Positions 1 through 6,525 of a stretch of 64,000 bases of DNA are shown one piece after another. The DNA is taken from assembly GCF_016785945.1 (NCBI RefSeq), contig NZ_JAEMEF010000013.1:33449-97448 (forward strand). The letters run 5' to 3'. The first letter of the stretch is position 1, and every line of letters starts with the position of its first letter. The DNA comes from Olleya sediminilitoris (GTDB lineage: Bacteria > Bacteroidota > Bacteroidia > Flavobacteriales > Flavobacteriaceae). Both the position numbers and the translations under genes were made by a program. The notes under the pieces are model-generated. The model did not search any database. It worked only from the letters and a program-made list of their open reading frames with translations, and was not told the origin of the DNA.

Positions 1-265
1 GGTAAAATAGACTAAAATTACCCCTTGTTATTTGGATTATAAATGGTAATTGTTTTGTTATTTTTATGCAGTTATAATACTTGTAAATTGAAGACGTTTT
101 ACAAAGCTTTTATAGTCAATTACTCACCAAAGGAAAGCGAAAAAGTAAGCTTTAGTAGTTTGTGAAACAGTATTAAAAGAGGCTATTGTTATTGCAAAAT
201 GAGAACTAATTTAGAATCATTAGTACAGAAGTATTTTATTTAAAACATTAGTGAGTTTTTTTTAG
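1..265 (+). repeat. Degenerate intergenic repeat, copy A
   Basis: This stretch holds no gene. It aligns by eye with 3631-3915 over its whole length: both begin ggtaaaata, both contain an 'aaatggta' block, a 'tgcagtt' block, an 'aaagg(g)aagcg' block and end 'aaacattagt(g/t)agttttt'. The two copies are in the same orientation and bracket the block holding the 99-residue gene, the permease operon and the LysR gene. It may continue to the left of the window. Its nature is unknown, but copy B shares its right part with a cassette-type recombination site at 6289-6525, so copy A may be a decayed site of that class. Confidence 0.6.
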
Positions 266-293
266 TGCTATTTTAGTCCTTTTATTTATAACT

Positions 294-352
294 AAAAAAA
301 AAATCTACTAATCATTATACAATATTTATATAATGGTTAGTAGGATTTTTTT
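294..352 (-). terminator. Rho-independent terminator after the 99-residue gene
   Basis: On the minus strand a stem of about 16 bp (CCTACTAACCATTATA pairing with TATAATGATTAGTAGA, with a G-T or mismatch position) is followed by a run of about ten T. It lies just downstream of the stop codon at 363. Runs of A on the other side could let it work in both directions. Confidence 0.75.
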
Positions 353-362
353 ATGCGAAAAT

Positions 363-662
363 TTATTCTTCTATGTCAATTTGAATAACACTACGCATTT
401 TTAACTTTTTACCTTGTAATCGTGCTTGTGCAAAAAAATCTTTAGCGATTTGTTGTTCATTGATAAGCTCATTTATTCTACTACTGTCATATTCGCAAGG
501 ATCAATATTATTACCTTCTGTAATTGAAAGTCGTTGTATTTTATGAAAATTTATTTTTGCGTCTAATATAGATTTGATTATGTCCGAAGCTTCTGATGGT
601 GTAAATTTACCATCAATTAAATCTATTTTTTGTTTTGTTTTAGGTTGTACTAATGTTTCCAT
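363..662 (-). CDS. Conserved-looking small protein of unknown function (99 aa)
   Basis: I do not recognise the family. The protein is soluble, with no signal peptide or membrane segment. It is rich in charged residues and appears mainly helical, with a short beta-like C-terminus (MRSVIQIDIEE). It is followed by a clear terminator at 294-352, which supports a real transcription unit. The ATG at 662 is preceded by a short AT-rich leader. It is about 100 bp from the end of the permease gene, on the same strand, so it could be read from the same operon or from its own promoter. Confidence 0.6.
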   Translation of the reverse strand: METLVQPKTKQKIDLIDGKFTPSEASDIIKSILDAKINFHKIQRLSITEGNNIDPCEYDSSRINELINEQQIAKDFFAQARLQGKKLKMRSVIQIDIEE

Positions 663-758
663 GATGTTATAATTGTTTTATTGTGTTGTTATTGCAAAGT
701 TGCGTAATTAATTGTATTGATTTTTATTTATATATTTTATACTATTTATTAATTTTAT

Positions 759-1727
759 TTATGATATGTTTATGATACATAAATAAAGAGGCATCCCTAA
801 TGTGATATTAAAAGGGAATGTAATAGCAAGCGCCATAGGTATGTATAAACTTGGATTGGCTTTTGGTGCAGCAATTTTCATTGCTGCTGGTACAGCAATG
901 TAGGAGGCGCTAGCTGCAAGTATGGCAAACAGTAATCTGTTACCTGTGCTTTCTGTTATTATTCCACTGCTTACGGCAACTAAACTTCCATTTATAACAG
1001 GTATTATAATAGCAAATACTAGAGCAAACCATCCTTTTTTAATAAAGTCCGATAATTTTCTACCGCTTGTGATACCCATGTCTAAGAGGAAAACAGCTAG
1101 AAACCCTTTAAAAATGTCTGTAGTAAATGGTTTAATTCCTTCAGCTTGTGCTTCACTAGCCATAAAACCTATAAAAAGACTTCCAATAATAATTAACACA
1201 CTACCGTTGGTCAGTGCATGATGGATTACTTTTTTCATTGGTACTGTTTTTTCGTCTTTTTTACTTTTCTTGAAATAAGTCATTAGTAAAAGTCCTACCA
1301 TAATTGATGGTGCTTCCATCAGTGCCATAACTGCTACCATGTGTCCACTAAAGGCGATTTGCTCTAATTCTAAAAAAGAGATTGTAGTCACAAATGTTAC
1401 TGCGCTTACAGATCCGTAAGCAGCAGCAATCGCACCTGCGTTTTCTACATTAAATTTTCTTCTTAAAATAAAATAGGTGTAAACAGGAACTAAAATAGCT
1501 AACAGTATTCCGAAGAGCAATGACCATAGTATTTCCATAGAGAAATCACTGTGAGCAAGTTCTTGACCGCCTTTAAAACCAATGGCTAATAGTAGGTAAA
1601 GTGAAATAAATTTTGAGGAGTTTTCTGGGATACTTAAATCGCTTTTTAACTGGACTGCTATGATTCCTAAAAAGAAAAAAAGTAAAGCAGGGTTAGTTAA
1701 ATTGTCCAATAATAAATGTAAATCCAT
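759..1727 (-). CDS. sbtA: SbtA-like sodium-dependent bicarbonate permease (DUF897 family)
   Basis: A 322-residue integral membrane protein with about ten hydrophobic segments and almost no soluble part. It opens with NLTNPALLFFFLGIIA and contains LLAIGFKGGQELAHS and AAYGSVSAVTF, segments typical of the SbtA/DUF897 family. In cyanobacteria the family takes up bicarbonate with sodium. In heterotrophic flavobacteria the substrate is less certain, and anaplerotic bicarbonate uptake is an inference. The usual PII-like SbtB partner is not next to it. Instead a 79-residue membrane protein lies 37 bp upstream in the same direction, and a LysR regulator is divergent, as is common for regulator-transporter pairs. 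Confidence 0.82.
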   Translation of the reverse strand: MDLHLLLDNLTNPALLFFFLGIIAVQLKSDLSIPENSSKFISLYLLLAIGFKGGQELAHSDFSMEILWSLLFGILLAILVPVYTYFILRRKFNVENAGAIAAAYGSVSAVTFVTTISFLELEQIAFSGHMVAVMALMEAPSIMVGLLLMTYFKKSKKDEKTVPMKKVIHHALTNGSVLIIIGSLFIGFMASEAQAEGIKPFTTDIFKGFLAVFLLDMGITSGRKLSDFIKKGWFALVFAIIIPVINGSLVAVSSGIITESTGNRLLFAILAASASYIAVPAAMKIAAPKANPSLYIPMALAITFPFNITLGMPLYLCIINIS

Positions 1728-1764
1728 TTAATTTAGCGTTTGTTTAGTGAGTTTAATTTTTAAC

Positions 1765-2004
1765 CTAATAGTTTGATACATTGTGAATAAAAAAGACTAT
1801 GGATAATATTACTCCAGAAACTACTAGCTCACTAAGCATTAAATTATCGTTACTAGTAGACATGAAAATAAGTCCAGAAAAAGCAATAACAAAAGCAATC
1901 ACTTTTACAAATAGAGTTGCCTCTTTTGTTGTTGGTTTAGCATATGTAGCTAGTTTATTTTTTGATTTACTGTTGTTATTTTTTCTAATTACAAAATCGC
2001 TCAT
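1765..2004 (-). CDS. Small two-helix membrane protein, possible permease partner (79 aa)
   Basis: Family not recognised. A basic, Asn/Lys-rich N-terminus of about 28 residues is followed by two hydrophobic segments (about 31-48 and 58-74). It sits between the LysR gene and the SbtA-like permease, reads in the same direction as the permease and ends 37 bp before it. This suggests co-transcription and a possible role in permease function or control. A 73-codon open frame on the opposite strand (1799-2020) covers the same DNA, but lacks a comparable operon context and is treated as a shadow. Confidence 0.6.
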   Translation of the reverse strand: MSDFVIRKNNNSKSKNKLATYAKPTTKEATLFVKVIAFVIAFSGLIFMSTSNDNLMLSELVVSGVILSIVFFIHNVSNY

Positions 2005-2071
2005 AATTTTAAAGTTTTAATTATTTGTGCAAAGATTACAAGTATTATTTATTTATTTTTATTTATTTTTA

Positions 2072-2086
2072 TTATGAATTACATAA
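2072..2086. promoter_or_regulatory. Palindrome of LysR-operator type (T-N11-A)
   Basis: TTATGAATTACATAA is a perfect 5-bp-arm inverted repeat with a 5-bp spacer and contains the T-N11-A pattern of LysR-type operators. It lies 9 bp before the LysR start codon and in the only intergenic space shared with the divergent small-protein/permease operon. This fits autoregulation and control of the permease. Binding is inferred, not shown. Confidence 0.5.
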
Positions 2087-2095
2087 GAAATATTT

Positions 2096-3022
2096 ATGAA
2101 GTATACTTTGCATCAACTAGAAATATTCCATAAGGTCAGTGAACTCCAAAGTGTTACTAAAGCATCAGAGGAATTATTTTTAACGCAACCAGCTGTATCT
2201 ATCCAGTTAAAAAATTTTCAGGATCAATTTCAAATACCATTATTTGAGGTAGTTGGAAGAAAAATTTACATTACTGAGTTTGGAGAAGAAATAAAGCTTG
2301 CAGCAGAAAAAATCTTAAAAGAAGTGAATGCTATTAATTATAAAGCATTGTCTTTTCAGGGTGAATTGGCTGGGAAATTTAAAATTGCAATTGTATCTAC
2401 TGCTAAATATGTGATGCCTTATTTTTTGACTAATTTTATCAATAAGCATAAAGGTGTCGATTTATTAATGGATGTAACCAATAAAGCTGACGTAGTACGT
2501 TCATTAGAAAATAATGAAATTGATTTTGCAATGGTGTCTACAATACCGAAGCATTTAAAAATTAATCGTATTCAGTTAATGGACAATAGACTTTACTTAG
2601 TAGGAGGTAAGCAATACAAACCAACCGGAAAGAATATTAGTAGAAAAGAATTTGAGAAACTACCTCTTATTTTTAGAGAGCAAGGATCTGCAACTAGAAA
2701 TCAAATGGAGTATTTTTTAGTATCCAATAAAATTTCTACTTATAAGAAAATGGAATTAAAGTCAAATGAAGCTTTAAAACAGGCAATAATTGCAGGGTTG
2801 GGTTATTCGATAATGCCATTAATTGGTATTAAAAACGAACTTAAAAATGGCGATTTACAGATAATTCCAGTTAAAAAATTACCTATGAAAACGGAATGGA
2901 ATTTAATATGGTTAAGTTCTAAAAACTTATCTTCAATTGCTAAAAGTTTTATTGAAAATATTAATGAAAACAAAGACGAGATTATGAAAATCCACTTCAA
3001 TTGGTTTGATGATTACCTTTAG
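2096..3022 (+). CDS. LysR-family transcriptional regulator (CbbR-like)
   Basis: A 308-residue protein of standard LysR length. Residues 1-60 form the winged helix-turn-helix (LHQLEIFHKVSELQSVTKAS, then LTQPAVSIQLKNF), followed by the long linker helix and a two-lobed effector-binding domain beginning near GKFKIAIVSTAKY. The gene diverges from the small membrane protein and SbtA-like permease. In autotrophs CbbR-type LysR regulators control carbon-fixation and bicarbonate-uptake genes, so a role in sensing inorganic carbon or a linked metabolite is a reasonable inference. A T-N11-A palindrome lies directly upstream. Confidence 0.88.
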   Translation: MKYTLHQLEIFHKVSELQSVTKASEELFLTQPAVSIQLKNFQDQFQIPLFEVVGRKIYITEFGEEIKLAAEKILKEVNAINYKALSFQGELAGKFKIAIVSTAKYVMPYFLTNFINKHKGVDLLMDVTNKADVVRSLENNEIDFAMVSTIPKHLKINRIQLMDNRLYLVGGKQYKPTGKNISRKEFEKLPLIFREQGSATRNQMEYFLVSNKISTYKKMELKSNEALKQAIIAGLGYSIMPLIGIKNELKNGDLQIIPVKKLPMKTEWNLIWLSSKNLSSIAKSFIENINENKDEIMKIHFNWFDDYL

Positions 3023-3630
3023 TTATTCAAATAATAAGCTTTAAACAAAACAAAAATGTTTAGTTTGTATTATACTTAAAAGGTTGATCCTTTTTGGGTA
3101 ATATTTTGAACTTGTCCAATTGTTACATCGTAGGCTCAGGTAAATTTACATTATTTTTTTGAGGGTCTGTATTTGATATTTAGATTTTAATGTACTTGGG
3201 TAAGTTTTGTTAATTAGAGGGTAAAATGTGTTTGTAAATGTTTGTAACTATAGACTGTTTGCTTAATTCTTTTTTGTGTGTGATCTCTGCTCTTAATGGT
3301 TTGTTTTAAGCCATACTTGTATTTAAACGTTTTATTTATTGGTTTAGTAATCGTGTTTTAATAAGGATTGTATTGTTTGGTGATACATATTGTGATGTTG
3401 TTCTCTTTAGTAAAAATTGGGTACTTAGGCTACTGAAATATACTAGCCTTAACGCTATATACTTAAACTTCTTGGTTTTGTATTTGGGTTAGTTATTACT
3501 GACTCTCTATAATCATACTATAAGCATGCTATAAGTGCGTTATAACCATGCTATAACCACGCTATAACCTATGTCGAAACATATGTTAACTATTTGTTTT
3601 ACAGGTGTTTGTGTGAAGATTGGGTTTTGT
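3023..3630. other. Gene-poor intergenic segment
   Basis: No open frame with coding character is visible on either strand between the LysR gene and repeat copy B. The only clear structure is the 11-bp tandem repeat at 3514-3568. The segment is at the edge of the cassette-like region and may be decayed accessory DNA. Confidence 0.6.
3514..3568 (+). repeat. Tandem repeat, five 11-bp units
   Basis: The units catactataag, catgctataag, tgcgttataac, catgctataac and cacgctataac follow one another without spacers, sharing the core (a/g)c(g/t)(c/t)tataa(c/g) with one to three differences. An 11-bp period is close to one DNA helical turn. The function is unknown. It could be a slipped-strand array or a set of phased binding sites. 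Confidence 0.75.
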
Positions 3631-3925
3631 GGTAAAATAAGTAGGAATTATCCCATGAAATTGGGATTTAAATGGTATTAATTTTATTATTTGTGTGCAG
3701 TTTTAATGCTTGCAAATATAACCAAGATTGCATAGCAATACTTTGATGATTAGTAGCTAAAGGGAAGCGTAAAAAATTAGCGTTAATAGCTGTTAGTAAT
3801 AGCCAATTAAAACAAGCTTTTGCAATAGCAAAATAAGGACTAGCTTATGATACTAATTATATAAGTGCTTTAGTTAAACATTAGTTAGTTTTTACTTGTT
3901 TTTTACCACAGTACTTTGTTGGCAA
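3631..3925 (-). repeat. Degenerate repeat, copy B, with a cassette-site half
   Basis: The segment is homologous to copy A (1-265) over 3631-3915. Its right end (about 3805-3925) also aligns with 6418-6525, sharing gcttttgcaatagcaaaa, aaacattagttagttttta or aagcattagttagttttta, and accatagtactttgtt or accacagtactttgtt. The shared end is the outer half of the cassette-type site at 6289-6525, and on the minus strand it carries TTGCCAAC. I read copy B as a full-length or half site that has lost its associated gene. Confidence 0.55.
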
Positions 3926-3996
3926 ATCGTTTTTATTCCAGTATTTTTTTTAAACAACTATATTATTTTTGTTTATTGTTACCATACTAAATAATT

Positions 3997-4115
3997 CTAT
4001 CACTTTGTCGTTTATCCCATCAAAAGTAGGCACTTCAATATTTACTCAAATGCTTAAATGGTAGAAGCAGTTGAGGATATTTTTTTGATAATACATAAAC
4101 GACAAAGTGTTAGAC
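3997..4115 (-). repeat. attC-like site 1 (after the 282-residue gene)
   Basis: A perfect 15-bp inverted repeat (CACTTTGTCGTTTAT at 4001-4015, its complement at 4095-4109) encloses about 80 bp. On the minus strand the outer box is GTCTAAC, which fits the integron R'' consensus RYYYAAC; the opposite box is GTGATAG, one step from GTTRRRY. The stop codon of the 282-residue gene lies about 12 nt upstream. Confidence 0.55.
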
Positions 4116-4126
4116 CTTGTTAACCG

Positions 4127-4975
4127 TTATTTACAAATATCTAAATAAGCGTATGCATCATCATAGTTATGATTACCTCTATGTACTGTTTTGAATTCTG
4201 TAACAAAAGAAGGTATACCACCAGAAACTTCAAAATTTACTTGAGAAACTTCACGTGCTTGATATTTATAATTTCCTCCAAGGGTACGAGAATTTTGATT
4301 TATATTATCACAAGTTAAGTATTTGAATGTATAGTTACCAAAAATACTCAATTTCCAAGGGATTCTAGAAACCCAATGCCCAAGCCAGTTTTTTTCATAA
4401 TGTCTAGTTTTACCGCCTACCATTAGAAATACCATTCCCCAAAAATTGAAGCCATTAACCCAAATTGTAGATTTAATTTTCCAGTTCGGATTATTTTGGT
4501 AAGCTTTCCAATTCACTCTTTGATGAATGAACCAACAACAGCTTTTTTTTGCAGATTCAGGAGTAAGATCAGTTATTTCCTTTGACTTGCTTTCAACCTC
4601 AAACATTCCTTTTTTTGTAATTCTTACAATTTTTCCAGAAACCATTACTTCCTCATCCTCATTAAGTACTGTTTGAACATAAGGGTCTGGATTATATTTT
4701 AATTCAGGATCATTTTTTTCAGTGATGCCTTCTTTTTCCTCCATTGAAGCAACTTCTCCAGCAATTTTATTTCTTAAAGAGTAAAAACCATTGAAATGAT
4801 TTTCAAATTTTTGAAAGATTTTTACTTCATTAATCTCTGGGCAATCCTGATTTGCCTTAGCGATACTCTGTAAAGTACTCATAAAAGATATTGGATCAGG
4901 AAATACAAGCATCTTTCCGTTGTATTTAACATTTTGCCCATTTGGATCAAATTTTTCTAGTTTTTCATTTTTCAT
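4127..4975 (-). CDS. Hypothetical cassette-borne protein (282 aa)
   Basis: I do not recognise a family. There is no signal peptide. The N-terminal third is charged and probably helical. The middle contains VMVSGKIVRITKKGMFEVES, which looks like a small beta-barrel or OB-like strand pattern. The C-terminal half is rich in Trp, Asn and Tyr (SCCWFIHQRVNWKAYQNN, then WVNGFNFWGMVFLMVGGKT) and may be an all-beta domain. A long leader of about 270 bp precedes the start, and an attC-like site follows the stop closely. Composition is similar to its neighbours. It may be an adaptive or defence cargo gene, but nothing in the sequence proves that. Confidence 0.6.
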   Translation of the reverse strand: MKNEKLEKFDPNGQNVKYNGKMLVFPDPISFMSTLQSIAKANQDCPEINEVKIFQKFENHFNGFYSLRNKIAGEVASMEEKEGITEKNDPELKYNPDPYVQTVLNEDEEVMVSGKIVRITKKGMFEVESKSKEITDLTPESAKKSCCWFIHQRVNWKAYQNNPNWKIKSTIWVNGFNFWGMVFLMVGGKTRHYEKNWLGHWVSRIPWKLSIFGNYTFKYLTCDNINQNSRTLGGNYKYQAREVSQVNFEVSGGIPSFVTEFKTVHRGNHNYDDAYAYLDICK

Positions 4976-5249
4976 AATATTAGATTTTAAATTTGCTTAC
5001 TCTATTCACTTTTTAACTTCCGTGTTTAATCTGATTCAAAATTCTATTTAATTTCTATAGTTATAAAGAGGTACTTTATTAACTGTTAGTTTAGAATTAT
5101 TAAATGTAATTCTCAATCGATGAAACAAAATTGGTTTATTTTAAACAAATAGAATAGAGGTGATTAGCCCAAGTTTTAAGGGCTCTTTAACCTAATATTT
5201 TTTAAAAGACTGTTTAGTATTTGTTTTTGGAAATAGCTGTTACTATTTT
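4976..5249. other. Leader of the 282-residue gene; no gene seen
   Basis: About 275 bp separate the inner end of attC-like site 2 from the start codon at 4975. There is no open frame with coding character. A weak hairpin (AGCCC ... GGGCT, about 5169-5193) is visible. The segment could hold the promoter of the 282-residue gene, but no convincing TAnnTTTG box is seen. Confidence 0.5.
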
Positions 5250-5382
5250 ATAACGTATTTGTATATGGTTTGTTTTGTGGTTAACCGAGTAATTTAGCAA
5301 ATAAATGACAGATAGAAAGTCTGCTAGGACTTTAGTAAGTAGGCTATAACTAGCAATGAATTATATACATCTTGTGTGTTCG
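5250..5382 (-). repeat. attC-like site 2 (after the 291-residue gene)
   Basis: The outer arms pair imperfectly: the minus-strand left arm contains AACACACAAGATGTATAT and the right arm, read in complement, AACGTATTTGTATATGG, sharing TGTATAT. The centre (5294-5368) is a 75-bp module nearly identical to 10661-10735 and includes a near-palindrome around gaaagtctgctaggacttt. The site begins 3 nt after the stop codon of the 291-residue gene. Confidence 0.6.
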
Positions 5383-5385
5383 TTT

Positions 5386-6261
5386 TTATTCCGATTTATA
5401 CATATTTCTATAATGTTCAACATGATGAGGGAATTCTTCTTCATAAAATGGGTAGCCTATTCCCAGAATTGAGATTTCATATCCTTCATCTTTCATTCCA
5501 GTAATTGTATTTCCGGCAACTCCTTTTATTTCAAATCCATCTTGTCTAAATACTTTTAATTCTGATATCACTTGAGTATCGATAAATTCGAATTCTGGGT
5601 CGTCAGTATTTATTACAATATTATTTTTTAAGCAGTATTCTTTAATGAATTGGTATGGCGTTTCTATTCCGTTGAATTTAATTTGTCCAAATGCAACACC
5701 CATTGGTGCATCTGCTTTTTCTAGTTTAGAAGTTCCGATTTCTTTGCCTCCTAAAACTATATTATAGTTTGTTTTGCAATTGTTTAGTACTTTTTCGTTG
5801 TAAAAATCCAAATAATAATTAGAAGCAAGACATTCAAAAGTTTCGTCTTTAAAAAAGAAAATAAAATGTTTTTTGTCAGAATTGCTAGTTTGAATTTTCT
5901 CAATTGGATTCGGTAACTCTTTATTTAATCCGCTTTTAATTTCATAGAATTCTCCCCAAGGTAATTCGTTGTGGTTTGTTCTATATTGTCCATAAAAATA
6001 CCCTTCGTCATTACAAGTATTCAGAGAATATTGAGCACAGTTTTTAAATCGGATTTTAACTTTGTCTCCTTTCTGGTATTTGTTGAATTGAAAATGATTA
6101 AGATAAATATCCATTGTTAAGTCAATTCCGTCTACTTTTAATTCAATTTCGGGTGAAACTGGGTCAGCGTTCCAATCCTTAGTTAATTGGATATAATCAA
6201 TTTTTAGAGTTGGAATTCTCTCTGTTTTTTTTGTTCCAAACATTTTATTTAACCAACTCAA
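5386..6261 (-). CDS. Hypothetical cassette-borne protein (291 aa)
   Basis: Family not recognised. The N-terminus (MSWLNKMFGTKKTERIPTLK) is amphipathic and basic but is not a signal peptide. The body alternates hydrophobic and polar residues in strand-like segments, for example ISELKVFRQDGFEIKGVAGN, suggesting a mostly beta, soluble protein. Its ATG lies about 28 bp from the inner end of attC-like site 3 and its stop 3 nt from site 2, so the whole gene fits in one cassette with no room for other genes. Function unknown. Confidence 0.6.
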   Translation of the reverse strand: MSWLNKMFGTKKTERIPTLKIDYIQLTKDWNADPVSPEIELKVDGIDLTMDIYLNHFQFNKYQKGDKVKIRFKNCAQYSLNTCNDEGYFYGQYRTNHNELPWGEFYEIKSGLNKELPNPIEKIQTSNSDKKHFIFFFKDETFECLASNYYLDFYNEKVLNNCKTNYNIVLGGKEIGTSKLEKADAPMGVAFGQIKFNGIETPYQFIKEYCLKNNIVINTDDPEFEFIDTQVISELKVFRQDGFEIKGVAGNTITGMKDEGYEISILGIGYPFYEEEFPHHVEHYRNMYKSE

Positions 6262-6288
6262 TTTCTTTTGTTTTAGGGTTTCTTAAAT

Positions 6289-6525
6289 GGCGCACAACTA
6301 GTTACATATTTACTTTTATTACTAATATCCTGTAAGTTAAACAGGTTATTAAAACGTGTAAAGTCATGAATTGCGAAGTTAATTATATTTATTACTATAT
6401 CTGTACGTAGCGATGTGGTTATTAAAATAGGCTTTTGCAATAGCAAAATTAGGAATAAGATATGCCGATTTTTACAGTACTACTTTAGTAAAGCATTAGT
6501 TAGTTTTTACCATAGTACTTTGTTA
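6289..6525 (-). repeat. attC-like site 3 (overlaps the stop of the PHP-ATPase gene)
   Basis: On the minus strand the site opens with GCCTAAC, an exact match to the integron R'' consensus, whose TAA is the stop codon of the 990-residue gene. It ends with GTTGTGCGCC. The arms AACAAAGTACTATG and, in complement, AACTAGTTACATA pair imperfectly. At 237 bp it is longer than usual attC sites. Its outer half is shared with repeat copy B at 3805-3925. Confidence 0.55.

Noticed and set aside
1799..2020. Plus-strand open frame of 73 codons opposite the 79-residue gene
   Set aside because: It overlaps a better supported gene on the other strand that fits the permease operon, and it has no motif or operon context of its own.
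3514..3568. Possible CRISPR-like array
   Set aside because: The units are contiguous, only 11 bp long and have no spacers; no cas genes are in the window.
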